Position numbers and translations under genes: made by a program. This document shows positions 12,901-27,900 of a stretch of 64,000 bases of DNA, piece after piece; the stretch's first letter is position 1, and every line of letters begins with the position of its first letter. The notes under the pieces were generated by a model. The model made no database searches. It was not told where the DNA came from and saw only the letters and a program-made list of their open reading frames with translations. The DNA comes from Membranipora membranacea (lineage: Eukaryota > Bryozoa > Gymnolaemata > Cheilostomatida > Membraniporidae), in assembly GCA_914767715.1 (NCBI GenBank), contig OU612065.1, forward strand, positions 18,166,001 through 18,230,000, in the 5' to 3' direction.

Positions 12901-15900
12901 TGTCAACATGGTGGTTCACATATGAATCCCCAAATTTTATACTGCAAAGTTTTGCTGACCTCCAAACTTTGTGTATCTGTGTGCTACCCTGGTTCCCTGC
13001 AGGTCGCAACATCATTAGAGTCACACTAAAGTTTAGCTGCGGTGTTCATAATTTGCATTGTGTGCATGATAAGTAATTGGGTGAAATTATCTTGTGTAAA
13101 TCTTCTACCTTCATCCTATGCCTACCACACATCCGAGGACCACCGAGTAGATCAACTGTATCATTTTCTGTATTTCTGGCGCTCAATTCCAATGTTGTTG
13201 GCAAAAAAAACAAATCACATGGATCTTGTGATCTGTAATATGCGTAAATGTATATATAACATAATATGAGTTTATGGTAATAAGCTATGCAGAAATATGA
13301 ATTAAGGTTTTCAATATGCTAGTTTTCATATACAATGCAGTGTTTGATTGACCGATTTGTTTGACATTTCAAAACTTGGCACAAAACTCAAAGCCCAACA
13401 GTGACTATAGATGCTTGGCGCTACCTGCAAATTCTGGAAAACTCAAAGATTTATTTGGTGTTTGTGATTTAAGAGCGCACGCACATCTCTAACCGAAAAA
13501 TTCTGGTTTATCGAATAGCAAATATAGCCTGTGGGCGAGACGGAATCTCTCATAATTCAAAATTTTCCCTTCTCATATTGCAAAACATACCTAACATGCA
13601 AAACGTCTGCAAATACCGGATCAGAATATATAGGTATATGTCCTGCTCAAGCCTCTTGAATGTTGCTGTTTAATGGAAATTATCCAATCAGCTAGATTTT
13701 TCTGGAAAACACTCAGTATGCAATATTAGCTATGGATGCAATACAAAATATAAATTTAATCAGCAACCACACAGAGTGTCATAACATTGGAGAGTTGTCT
13801 TACCGCATTGTAATTTCTCGCTTCTCCTCAATACGCATCCTCTATATGCTACCTGTTACTTGAGACATTCCATCAATGGATTATGTCTTGCTTTCGTCAT
13901 GGGGACAAGGTGGTTCAAACCAGTTTGGGGTTTCCATTGATGTAATTTTATTTTTGCCCTGCATCTTGTGGCCAAATGAAAGTACTTTAATTTTTAGGTA
14001 TGAATAGGTATGACTCAACATAGGACTTCCATTTTCCTGTCCTTACAAACCAAAATAGGAGAAATATTAGCAATATGTTGTCATTATGAGAACTCTTCCT
14101 TCTTTGGAAACAACTGGACAAGGGATCATGGAGTCATTTCGATATAATCAGTCAGTCGCCTGCCCTTGTGGAACGCTGATTCGGTCAAAGTTAAACCGTG
14201 AAACTTAATCAATCCTAGCCCTGTTATCAGTGCGTAGCTACGTGACTAGGCTGGGTCGTTATATTTATTACGAGATGATAAGATAAAGGCCTTTAAACTA
14301 TTCGACAAGCTAGTCAAACTGTGTGCACCCTCCCCTCCCTGCATCATCATGTTAGTTTCTCAGCTGTGGGCAGGTTATGTGAACGTGGCTTGTGATGTGA
14401 CGATGGTTTGTGACGTTATCACTATCGACACACGAGATGATGATGATGTGTTTGGCCGCTTATTTTACTACTTGTTTCGGATTACACCATCTGGTGTTGG
14501 CGAAATACAAGCTAAGCTGAGTGATGCGACTTGAGATTGTTTACTATGGTATGCGAAAAATGCCTCTTGATAGTCATATTGTACCACATTGTTGACTTAT
14601 TTTGTCAAGTATAAAATGACCGCCCAGCCTAGATATATCCTGTAAAAAATCACTCACGACTGTGTTTACATGAAATTTTAAGAAATCAGCAGATTCTTGT
14701 ATCGAGAACAGGAATAGGAACAAAACGATGAGAGGAAATTGAACAAAGCTACTAGTTTATTCCTCTGCCCTTTGGCCGCTTTTTTCTAGAGGATTAAGTA
14801 GCTTGGGTACGCTAGCAGTGAAGAGCCCTATCCCCCTGTTGGAATGTCAAATATTCTATTTTCTGAGCTCCCTGAATATATTACTCATCAATCTTTCCGT
14901 GTTTAAACAACTCCTATCTGTCATCAGTGTAAGGAAGCAACCGTTCTCTGTACAGTTGTTGATAAAAGTCAATCCTTATGGTAATTTTCTTATGACCGAT
15001 TTTCCTGAAAAATAAACCGCCCATCCTTCATTCATCCTCAGCATCCAGCAAAAAAATGTAAACCACAAAGCAGTTTATTTTGAACTTGTTATTAATGGGC
15101 AATCCACACAAAAGAAGGAAAATCTCAGCAACCCAAAGCAATGCCTCCAATTCAGGCCAATGAAATCAAGGCAACGCAAAAGAATGTTTATCTCGATGGC
15201 CTTTGCGCAATGTGAATCGCCTTGTGTGATTTTTTGTCTTAAAACTATATATGATTAATAGATAATAACCGATATTGACAATGGTGACCTTCAATGCAAG
15301 GATAAACACTGGTTAACTTAGTTTGAGTACCAAAATTCTTCTCATCCCTTCTATTTTACAAAGCCATCATGATAACATTCCCATCACACAGTCTCACCCT
15401 GACAAAATCCAGCTCCAAATGTTTCCATGGAAAAGAAATATGTTCTCTAAGTTGTTTATGTCAAATATCGACGGTTGAATGCTATTTGTCCAGTTGCTGG
15501 AAATTCTTCACCAAAGTGTAACCAGTTTTACTATACTGAAGAGTTCTTCAACGCCTATTATACCTTACCATAGAATAACCACCGCCCTACCACTCAGAAG
15601 TAATTCTAACACCAGGGCGATCCTACTCAGCAATACTTAACACTTGCTAATGCATGGGGGGTTGAAGTATTATTGTATGTGTATCATATTATGAAAGTAT
15701 CATGAAAGATCCGGCAGATTTCCATGATTATATAAACATTTGAAATAATGAATTGTTGCTGACAATAAAAGTATATATATATATATTATAATTTTTTTCC
15801 ACAGGCTGGTGAGGCGACTTGGGATTCTGGAGTTACTTCCACATCCTACGCATACTACAACATCAAAGATTTGAAACCTGACACAGATTATGAGTTGATG

Positions 15901-18900
15901 GTGCGAGCCAGGAACAAGAAGGGGCTCTCTGCTGAACCTAACAGTCCATTCATGTTTACGACTCCCTCAGGTAAGCAGTCTATGGCTCGTGTGACGTATG
16001 TGTGTGTATATTCCAGGGCCTGGAAAAGAATCAACAATCAGTCTGATTCAATGGCTCACGCGGCAGGCTGTTGCAATAGTGAGTCTGTAATTTTAGTGTG
16101 ACCAGACCCACAACGATCGTGACAATTAACGCGATAAAGAAACAAAATGTTACCACTTGACTGAATAATAATTTAAACAATTTATTTCGTTTGAGGGACT
16201 GCCCAACTCTCTTCAGCCTGACAGATTTGGAACCGAGCCCAGATGGTAAATTGAGGAGAGAGAGTGATGTAATTGAGGGTGTTTCTTCTATTTCTTTTGT
16301 TTCTAACATCCTCTTAACTCTCTAAGGAAATAATATGGTTAGCTGAGGGTGTTATTAGCTGAGAAATTTTTTTAAATTGCTGGTATTGTTTTTGGTTGCT
16401 ATCAACAGAGTGAGTGGGTTAAAAAATAGCTGGCATCTCATAATTATAAACAGGCGCAGCTTGTTACAAAACCTCCCAAAAATTCCAAATGCCTGTCCCT
16501 GTTACTTGTCATCGACTACAAGTTGGGAATTGTGCCACTGAGAGGTGTACCCTACCACCCCTCATCGTGACCATTATAGTCATTGTAAGACATTGCACCA
16601 TCTACACTGCCCTGTCTTTGGTGTATCAAGGAAACCTGGTACCATTGGCCACCCTTCGCTCTTTTCCATTCAGTCATCTTTTCTTCATTCAAATTGCACC
16701 AGCCTTAATCATGATCGTTCTTGCTTATTCCACGAACACTCTCATTATCTCATGATTCAGCGTGCTCATTGTTGTCCCATATTTTGACTACCATTTAACT
16801 CCATGCTGTTCACCATTACAACCTCATAATGACTTTATCAAAAACTGCCAAGTCATCGTAATGATGACATGTACGGAGTGAAATACTATGACATTAAGTT
16901 TGCAATGGCAACTCCTTTTTTTTCTGTACGCACATAACAAATATTAAAACTGTATTTACATAACAGATTGCAATGTTTTAATTTGTACTGAACAAAAATG
17001 CTGCCCTGAAGACAGGGGTTGTGTCCAAGGACTTTCTGCCCTTAATCTAAGATGTCTGGCATATGCGGCCAGGGCAGAAGGTTGCTGCACAAGTTATTTG
17101 ATATCTTGTTGTATGGAGAGTTTCATTTTGTTTGCCAGGTATGTTACATCTACTACATTAATAAGTATGTAAAGTTTCTGTTACCTAAAGCCATACTGTT
17201 CCATCTAGAACCCTAAACTGAAATTCTCACAAGGAACAACAAATCCTCACATTTCCTGGGTGAACGTGGTGGATCTGCCACATCAGGAAAGGTGGGACAC
17301 CCTCCCACCCTCTCTGGTCACACAACAGTAAAATAAGGGCACAGATAGGGCGCTATGGCTTTATGTTGTAGTTATTGTTTTAGCGTACTATACTAACTCC
17401 TATTTTTCCTTCAAATTTTGTAATAATTCTGCTATAGTTATGTTCTCTTTGTCAGTCAGTATTATTAGTATAGCGGATATGATTATATTGTAATTGTGGT
17501 GCTCCATATGCTAGCATCGCTGTGGTTCAATATATTAATGTTGTAAAAAAAGAATTAAACGAAAATGACTGATATCGGCGCAGACCGTGCACCCCCTTGT
17601 AGCAGAGAGCTGCCAACCCTATCACCACAAGACTAAAGACCCTACTCTGTGTTGAACTGCTGCAAACCCAAGTTGAAGACCAAGGAGCTACACATCGACA
17701 CTATCCAACTAAAATCTGAAAACTTGCTCGGTTCCTGTACAAAATATTTTTGACTTTCAAATCATAAGTTTGTTTATTTGGAAGTCTTGAGATGTTGTGT
17801 AACACAGATATTATTATTCTGTTGACTGTTTTTCTGGGCTTTAGTTCAATATCACCTTTAGTAGTAGCTTTTGTGGCGCTTAGAGCCTGGTGTGCAAACA
17901 GTAAACACCACATCTGCGTGGCAGAAGAAGGAACTATAAGCTACAAAGCTGGCAGTGATATAAGCAGAAAAATATTCCACTTTTCTTTGTATGGGCCTCG
18001 GGTAAGTATAATACATATTGTTCAATCACCTGCTATATTAGTATTAGTATAGTGAATCACCAATCCGTTGTGAATTTCAAAGCTATTGTTTTGGTGCAGT
18101 CAAACTTTAGTAGATTACAGTTATGAAGCAAATCATACGTGCCTATAGGGACTTGGCTATCTATGCTAAATCTGCAATCTTAACACTAAAAGTGATATCA
18201 ACCAACTAATTGTATTATATCACTATAAAACACCAATCATAGCCACACCCAACATTTTCATGTCATGTTTCAAATTGACTGGCATGACATTGTTGTTTCA
18301 AACATCAATATCGTTGGCAACAGTCTTCATTTCGTTTTTTTAAGCGTAGTACATTAAAAATCGTTTTTGATAGCTTGAATAATGAGGAATGAAATGCGAC
18401 ACGCCTTTTAACACCCTGCAGTGAGAGACAATGTATGCCAGGGTGTAGAGATAGCGCTCACTGCCTTAAAACACTTGTCACTATACACAGTATACACCCT
18501 AATTATTGCTACAGAAAAACTACTAGTTTATTGATATCACTTTTAGGTGTAATTACAACTGGTTGACTATCCTTGTTTCAATTTCCAGACCCCTGAATTG
18601 TGATTATGCCCGTGACATCAGCATTTTTTGGAACTTAGATGATTGTTTACCTGTGATTGTGCAGGTATACATGTAACATGGTGCAATGTGATTATCAAAA
18701 GTTTTATAAGCTACTTGTCACAAGTTAAATTGCATGGGGCCAAATTTATCCTCATATTTGGTACCACAAAGATTAAAATAATACATGTATGGGCAAGTTG
18801 AATGATTTAGGGGTCACATGACCGAATGATGACTCTGGTGCAATATGCACATGCACATATAATGCTGATACTTTATGGTGTAATGCTGAATTAGGTCTTC

Positions 18901-21900
18901 TTCCCTTTGTGACCCATGCCCTAGACTTTATATACAATTCATAGGTCTATGTTAAATTATTAATTGTGCTGAGTAGGATTGCGCTGACGCTTGTAATCTT
19001 TGTTATATAGAATCTGAGTGGAAATATCTGACGAAAGATGGTGAGAATGGTGGTCACTTAGCTAGCGTTAATACACTCCTATTTTATCTGTTACCTCTTG
19101 TGTGTACAGCTTCCAACACTTAGATTAAGGAGGAAACTTTTGCTATTAAAGACGATGTGCCAATAGCTATTATACCAAAATATTAAGGAAAAGTTTGCGT
19201 GTGATTGGAACACTTCATTATGGGCGGTTGAGTTTCCTTGAAGGAAAGTAGGAAGTTTTGGTGCTACTCGGCATGAGGACATGGTATCAAGAAAATGTAG
19301 AGGAAATTTTAGATCTATCTATGGCTAGCTGGGAAATATTCCTGTTTTGAAAATCGTTATTATACAAGTGAAAACTTCTGTAGTTTATCTATTGCACAAC
19401 CAACTAAAATAGTTTGTCATAACAAACTATTGCACCATCATTTTACTACTTTATATAATTAGAACTTGGAGTTGCCTGTTCATGACCTGATAACCTATTT
19501 TTTCATAATAAGTATAGATCATCATTTGATAATTGTTGAAATGTATTTTGTCCGAGTTGGTTTTTAGCTTAGAATATTTATTTCAAGCAACTATATTTGG
19601 CATGAAGCAATGTTGCATTGTGTACATGCTGCCATATTTATCGGCCCCTGTATGATTTGGGCTTAACTTATCCTCTGTAACATTTCAAAAGTATCTATGG
19701 GTACGTGGTACCTTCATGAGCTACAGACTATTATTGCAGCTCATTTTTCAAAATATGTGATGTAGAAATTTGTACTTTTTTGTTAATTTTGATGTTTTTG
19801 CATTGCATATGGACCGAAAAACAACTGTTATGTTGGGTAAACCCTAATATAAGGGCGTTGTTGCAATAAGGTTAATGAATGGTATTGAGGTCGTTTCGCT
19901 CTATGTGATAGGTACTTTTTTTTGTTAGCTAGTTATATTTCTTTGTTGCTATTATTTTATGTAATGAGAGAAGAAAAATGCTATAAGGAACTTAGTGTTG
20001 GTTTATTGAAACCCAGAGTTTCCATTGGTGTGTTCACAAGAGGTATTATGACAGATGATAAGAGAAAATGATTCATTATTGTCTACCGAAAACAGTTTTT
20101 TTTGTACCTTTGGAGTATTAATCGGATTAATGCCAAATTAGCAACTCTTATTTTGGTCGTAAACTAACCAACCACTGATCGCTTCACATCACGCATCCCC
20201 TCCAGTTTTCAGCCCTCTCTAATGACTCACGTCCTGCCTATGACTCTACTCTCAGGCTATGACTATACTAAACTCAGGCTCTTAGCTAAGCATTAAACCC
20301 TCTCTCTCTCACAATAAAACAGTCATCTCCTTTCACCGTTATCTCATGTCAAATTTATAGCTCAACCCTTTTGAACTATGCATGTATTACAATGTCATTA
20401 GCCTTTCTACGAAGATGTCATCTGAACACATTACCGTCTCCCTGTACCAGGTGGTCGATTCTAGTATACAGAGTCTTGCCTTGTCCAAGGTAATAATGTG
20501 CCCTAAATAAATAACGTCGTCCGATCATCCCCCTCCCTTCCTTTCCTCACTAAACAACAATCTGCACCGTCCCAAACAGGTGGGTGAAATAGTTGTGTTA
20601 GTGACTTGGGCATTCAGGATGGTACCAAAGTTGAAAGGCCCTACCCAGGTGTGACTCGGAACTCCCACCATCAAGCATGTAAAATTATTGCAATATCCTA
20701 TTTTCCAATCATTGCATTTTACAACCACAAAACATTGGGGTTTGTGACATATTTCTGCAGGTGCTAGTGCTCAGTATTGTATCCCAAAAAGATAAATGGC
20801 CTGAGGAAATTGAGGATATTCATTGATAGGCCTACATTTTGAGCCCTTTCAAAGCTATATGTTGGCTTGCTTACAAAATTCCAGAGCGATGGTTTTTTTC
20901 TCACGTATCTCTTTACAGTATGCTTATTTATTACTGATTTTTCCTGCTTGGCAAGGTGGGCAGGTGAGCAGGGAGTGTGGGCTTTATTTTTGACTCTTTA
21001 GATTTGTGTACATATTTGGTTTGTAGTTGAATGATCTCAACTTGACCCAGTTACTTAATATCAGCAGTGTCTTGCTTTCAATACAGAGATAAATCTGCAG
21101 ATTGTGACCTGAAAAAAGTATGAATCTGTTCTTATAGGGTTCATTACACACATTATATAAACATGTTTACACAAAATATCATAGCTTCCTTGAAACGGTC
21201 ATCTCCATGCTAAATCTAAATCAACATCAATAATGCCAAATATGTGCTAGGCACTGATGCACTCTTGTTGATTCAACCTTGGTTGACCATCTTTAAGATT
21301 TGCGTAGGCGTGGTGAAATCATGTCAATGATTACAGTTGTGATGTTTGGCTGTAAACAATATCATGGCATCAAGCATCTTTTCCAGTCTGTGTAGCCTTT
21401 GGATCAGTTGCAGGTAATTACTCTAACAACAAGGAGTACTCTGATTGAATAACCTTAGAAACATAGTATATAGATTTGTCTCAGCGACAACAACGCTGTC
21501 CATGGGGTGGGAGCAGAGATAATTGCATGCTTTGATAAGAAATGTCAAAGTCACATGTGCAATTTGTTATATAAACGCAATAGTTGTAACGTGGTTGAGT
21601 ACACAATACAATGTATTGATTTCAGCTTGGCATTTCTATCATAAGGGTCAAGCCAAGCCTGATAATAAATAATGCAGCGTACATGAGAAGCAAACTCTGT
21701 TGTTAGCAGGTTGCCACATCAGCAGGGCAGCCACATCAGCAAAACAGCATCATCGCAAACGGCATGTTATGCCCCATTAATGTACACATCACAGCAATTT
21801 TTGATGATGACAACGCAAATATTACACAATCGTTTTTTTTTGTTTTATCATGACATCAGTTGAATTAAAAGTGGGTGGTGATGTAAAATATGGCCTCACT

Positions 21901-24900
21901 TGTAACAAAACATGGAAACATTCCAAACCTGTCAAAAGAATGGTCATAAAGGTTAGGCGTTACACCATTATGTGCCATAATTTCCTTTCCCTGAAATTTC
22001 ATCGTAAGTTTCTTTTTTGCGCTGGCGTCGGTAATAAATTGCGTTTTCCATTTTTAAATTCCAACAAGCCAGCTCTCAAAGGAACTCAATGAAAATATAA
22101 ATTGGGAGGCGATTAAAATGTTTGATCTAGATTTATGGAGTTTAAAATAAATCAAATTTGTGAGGTCAAACAGCGGCAAAAGCTCTTGATGCTGTTTTTC
22201 TGATGGATGGACACGCGATACAGAGCTGCCGTTTTCTCTTAATTGGTTTATCTTGCGTGTAAAATATGTGTATGAATCATCCAGATCAACCATCCGAAAA
22301 GTAATGTCCTTGAAATTGTCCTTGTCAGTTACATATGAAGTAATATGACTTGGCATTGTACAGGTTCACGGTATGGTCCCACTCCCACCATGGGCCAGTC
22401 AGAATAGTTAGCCATCCAAAGGCGGATCCAATGCTGAGCTGTTTCTGTTTGATTGCTGTGAGCTTACATCAGCAAACTGTGATCATGCCATTACTCACAC
22501 CATCCTGTGTGTTTGTGGCTATGATGATGTGGATTCAGTCATGTTCTAATTACAAAAAGAGAAAAGCAATGCTGATGAAATGCACTCCTAGTTCATGCTT
22601 GCTATGAGTGTGCCTATACCTCACCTATAGGATTAATATGCAGGAAGTTGAACTCCTTTGTATGATCATTAACACCATGGGTGCATATGAATAATTTGAA
22701 ACAATGAATTTTGTTGATTTGTTGCAACAAAGACCTTGGAGCAAACTTGGCTGAGGGAACAGGTGTTTGTATTCCCTGGAATCATCATTGCTATGCAGAT
22801 AAACCACAGAACCATTGTTAACTTTAATTCATCAAGGAAATGTTGACAGGAAAACTAAGCGAGTGTGTCTACACACCTGAAATTTAAATATTCTAAAACG
22901 TACCAAGTTGCCAAGAATAAATGACAATTCCTGCCATCCTATCCTTATGAGAGATCTGAGCATGAATAATCAGGCTTGCAGTGCCAGCTTGTATCCTCAA
23001 ATAGTTGGTGGAACGCCCCTTTTTTATTTACTCCCTGTTCCAATTTTTTAGAATGTTTTGGGAGCGCCCCAAATGGATATTTGCATAATAATTTGCGTTG
23101 AGGTCCATCCACCCATGAGGATACTGCAAAAAAAGTTAACAGCTCACTCATTTTTTTCCATGTTGCGTAATGTAACAATTGTTGCAAAAATTCTTTTTTT
23201 TCTTTATCAAAACTATTGTAAGCTGTCATGCAATCCCTTTTTGCAATTGGCAATATCTGTTTCACACATCAAGGAAACCTATGAAGACGTCCTGTTTGAG
23301 ATTAATAATGTATTTAATACATTGTGGTAGGATTATGAAAAAATAATCATCTTATTATGGTATATGCTGACGGTATGAAAACAATAATTCTGACACATTT
23401 GTCCTTCCACCATTTTTATGGCCCTTCATCGCGTTGCTGGGGTTACTGATCTTTTTGGGAGGAGTTCTTGTCTTTCCGTTACCTTGAATGAAAACTGATG
23501 CATTCATGAGTTTGACCTGGGTGGGTCAAAAAAGTGTCATGGTAACGGGTAAATGCTATATACATTGCTGCAGTCGTCGCTGTATCTCGACCTGCCATCT
23601 TGATAGTGTTTGATTGTCTATCCCACAGTGTAATCGACAATGTAATCATTAATATCAGCGTGATATACTGACGCGGCCCCACCCTTATAATCCTGACATT
23701 CCACCGCTACTCTCTAGTTAACCACTTATCCTTGTAATGTCTCCTCATTGGTCTCTCTTCTGTTCTAATATTCACCTATTAAATATTACAGAGAAATTCC
23801 AGCAATAAAAAAGGACCGCCACTCCCACCCGAAAGCCACTCCCACCCGAAAGCACCGGTCCAACCCAGCAATTAATAAATGTCTAGGGATGGGAGGGGAT
23901 GATAGCCTTTGGGAACAATGTCAAGTCTTGCAAATAGGTCTGCACTCTGCAGGCTTCATTTTGCAATTTGCATGGACTTTGCGAGTATAACAAACTTGGA
24001 GGTTGGGCAAACAATCTGGCAGTTGAAACTTTGTTTTTATAATGATAAGGCTGCAATATACAAGCATAGAAGATATGAAGGAGATGCTTAACAGTTTTGA
24101 AACGCCAAAACAAAACATCACAACAAGCGTAGCATCAGGAAGCTGTTGGGATGCTATTCCATGATGCCATCTGTCTCAACGTTCATTGCAGCTGGCTGCT
24201 AGCACAAAGAGAGCCCCCTACATTCAATTAGACGCAGGCTTGGCCCACTCTGCGTTGTTGTGGGGCCCTGACTCTTTGTCCATTGTTGCTGCGTGGTAAT
24301 TTGACCTTAATGTTGAGTGATAATATTAATCCCTTGTATTGTGACTACTTATAAGTCAAAACCCTCAAAGAAAGGAGCTTCCCGCTCTGCTTAGTCCCTG
24401 AATTAAAATGAACAAAAGCTTATTTTGTAGCAATTTGCGGACACACCCAAACATAAAATGACTCCAGCAAATTTAACACAGGCCTTGTTACTTCCTAATT
24501 ATTCATAATGCCATAATTATCAAGCTTGGCAATCTAACTACAATCAGACTTATTTTACCTGCGAGAGCGTGTGATTTAGCAGCGGCCTTGGCTGTAAATG
24601 TGCAAGGACGTGAATCACCCTACCACCGGAATATGCCTTTGTCCCTAAGACTGGATACTGATCATTTCAGTGATATAAATAACCATTTAGGTTTCCTCTG
24701 CTGGTTTTTGATCATTCTTTGTTTAAAATTCCTCCTTAGACCACAATTCCCAACAGGGTGTGTACTTTTATCAATCCCAGCAACATTTCTGCAATAATTG
24801 TTGTCATGTATTTAATTCCATCCTGCTTTGGTCATAAAGCTTCATTTTTTGTGAGAATGTCATGACATCAGTCATCATTTACCAACCGCTTGATGACAAA

Positions 24901-27900
24901 ACAGACCAATGATTTCATGTGAAAAAGAGAAAACTTGGTTTTACTCAAGTTTGGCATCATTTGAACCAGGAATGTGTCATCGATTGATCAGCATGCAAAT
25001 TACCACTAGATATTTGTCTTTGATGAATTTGAAATGATGTAGTTGTATTACTGCATGTGTGTCAATTCTCTTTATAATCAGGAGGGGGACCAACTCCAGT
25101 ACCTAACATAGGTGGTGGTGAAGTCCTGGAGATCCACTACATCATTATAATCGGAGTTATTGGACTGCTGATGGTACTGGTGGCTCTAGATATGATATGT
25201 TTCTGTTCCAATGACTGCGGTATATTAGCCTGCATCTGTGGCAGCGTATCAAAGAAACAAAGGCAGCAGGATATCGACATGATGTCACTTGATGGCGGAG
25301 AGTAAGTTTAATAATTTTATGGTCCTTTTGGTCCTTTTATGGTCGTTTTGAATCATTAAGAAATTGCCTGGATGTATACATATCAATGCTATGATACATA
25401 CGATATGAATGCTTTGATCCACAATTGAGCCGTTTGACTTGAGGGCCTTAAACACCAGGGAGCAAGTTTTCCTAGTTTGACACACTCTATGAGAGTACTA
25501 GAAACTGTTTGAAGTAAGAGGCATCCATCACCAAAAGTTCTCCCACACCAAACGCCCAACCCTAACCTGCCCTTTGACACAAACTGTTTGAAGTAGCAGG
25601 CATCCATCACCAAAAGTTCTCCCACACCAAACGCCCAGCCCTAACCTGCCCTTTGACACACCAACACCACGGACCATCTCCTAATCAATTCTTTGCATAA
25701 TTTATACCATGATTGACTGTGACCTGAACTACCCTACCCTGGGGACCAAAATAATGGCCCATGTAAACCACAATAATGTATCCCTGTTCATTGGAATCAT
25801 CATTGACAACTTCTGATTCAAATGTTTGGATGTCAGGTCGCAGTTGGGAGTTCATCCTGCAATGATGTGTCATAAATCATTCTTTGTAATACTAGGAATA
25901 GAATGATGGTGCCCTGGAATTATCTATCTAGTTGCAAAATATCACTTTGGAATTCTAAGAGACCATAGGCAAGACAGACATATGATTGGCACTAGGTCTT
26001 ACTCTCGTGTTTTAGAGATTAATTGTTGACTGCCGTCCAAGTATAGCATACCGGGTTACTGTATTATGAGTTAGATAAATGATATAAAACCAATCGCACT
26101 GTTATGAATGGAAACTTCTCAGCGAACTAAAATTGGCAATATATTTTATTTAATTCATTTAGCAAAGTGCACTACGGGTACACACTACACAACATATAAG
26201 ATCTTGTAATAAGAAACAATTCAGCGGCTGCTGTCTGAATAGGCGGGTTTATTTTGATGTCATAATGTCAATGTGTTTTCCCCAAACACTGATGTGATTA
26301 CAATGATTCCGGTTTGATGACTTGTACGTGATATAGGCGTATAAAGCCTGTCAGCATGTTGTCGTTATTAGCATGTCGTCCGATTTCGATTTCGCTGTTC
26401 ATGTAATTGGCTTGATATTCATGATTTTGCACACATCAACGTATTGCTAAGCTCTGCAACGTTGTCACTTCTACGCAGTTAACAGCAAAGTGGTATAATT
26501 ATCCAGCCAATAATCTATGATAATCTTGTAACTGCACTTTTAATACGTTTGATCAGCCCTGTAGGCTGTGCATATACAATGCTGTACCAAGGTATGTCGG
26601 GCCCAGTTCATGAACTTTGAAATCGGTCGTCATAAACAAAAATATTTAAAAACTTTGCCAAAAAAAAAATGAATGCCAGGGTTCATTAATGAACGTACCA
26701 TAGTATGCCAATGATCAATAGTCGTGTGGAATATCAAATTTTACCAATGCAGTGTTTACACTGTTCAAACATGTTGAATAACCTTCTCACAGACGCAATC
26801 AGCCGATTTTCTAGAGACATAGAGTTCGTTGTTTAATTGCTGATTCATATAAATGCCATAATGTATATTCACGGCCTCTTTGTATACTTTGAAAGCAGCC
26901 AAAAGCAATCGATTCTTTACACCAAAGATACTAAAATACTCAATGCATATACTCAATATGGGCGACAAGCAGTTTAAAATCGGTACCCGCCCACTGAATA
27001 TCAATTCACTCAAGGGTTACTCCACCCTCAATGCTAACATCAATAAAGTATACATAGCACTGCGTAGCTCGAGTTCCAGATAATATTCTAAATACTGGGG
27101 TCGTGTAGGTCTCTCCCTGTACATGATATAGCCTGTCATGAACCATGCATATATTCTGGACACTATCAATAGAATGTGGAATACGATATCTTGCTGCTGC
27201 ACCCTATTCAAGGAAATAAATCAAGCGCTCTAATCAATTTTTCAAGGACCTCACAAGCAACTGTGCTGCAAAAAAAATAATTTTGCAAAATAAAACTTTT
27301 GCAAATGCATTGAGCAAGTCTTTTGGGGGACATTGCAAAAGTTGGATGGCACCATGGTTATCCAAATTCTAATAAATGCTTGAAGGTAATAAAAGTATGG
27401 TATCAGTGTCAGTCCCTCTGAATCATGCGCTTGATTATAATGGCTTGATCTGGGGTTAATAGCAGATAAAGCACAAGGAAAGAGAGGCTATTCCAGGTCT
27501 CAGCTATGTGACGGATGAGCTGTTTCCTCGAGCTTATCATTGGGAGGGGATATTGTGAGTGGTCCATCAACCCTGCCAAAGACAAAAAGGGCGGTTCTGT
27601 TTCTTGGTAGTGTGCAGTTGAACTTCAATTGCAAATGAAGCGACACTGTTAGATGTTTTGGGGTCTTATGAGTTGAAAATCATTAATAATAATGTGCAAA
27701 AACTTAGCTCCCCAATCCTATTGAGGAAATTCCATCTCCACCACTTTGTTATCGCCATGAGGGGCGTATTTCGCAACATTTTAATCCATCCCATCTTGCA
27801 AAAGGTCCATTTTATAAAACCTAATTACCATCTTTACCAAACCGCAATGAAAAGGAAAAATGGTAATAACTGAAAAAATTATAGCATATTTCTCCTGTAG

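Larger units (their letters stand above)
12482..15804. other. Intron of the NCAM-like gene
   Basis: 3.3 kb between the halves of FN3-2. Begins with a decayed tandem-repeat tract (12535-12785) and ends with the second copy of the 44 bp repeat. Several frames of 60-75 codons look like chance. No further exon found. Confidence 0.55.
15971..25081. other. 9.1 kb intron separating the ectodomain from the membrane exon
   Basis: Largest intron of the gene. Mostly unique AT-rich sequence. Contains two weak coding candidates listed separately (16031-16309 minus, 17792-18001 plus) and a 17 bp tandem duplication (23818-23852). An intron this long at this position could hold alternative last exons (secreted or lipid-anchored isoforms, known in NCAM), but none could be proved. 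Confidence 0.55.

Noticed and set aside
17016-17090. CTGCCCTT / AGGGCAG inverted pair
   Set aside because: Arms too short and loop too long to stand above chance.
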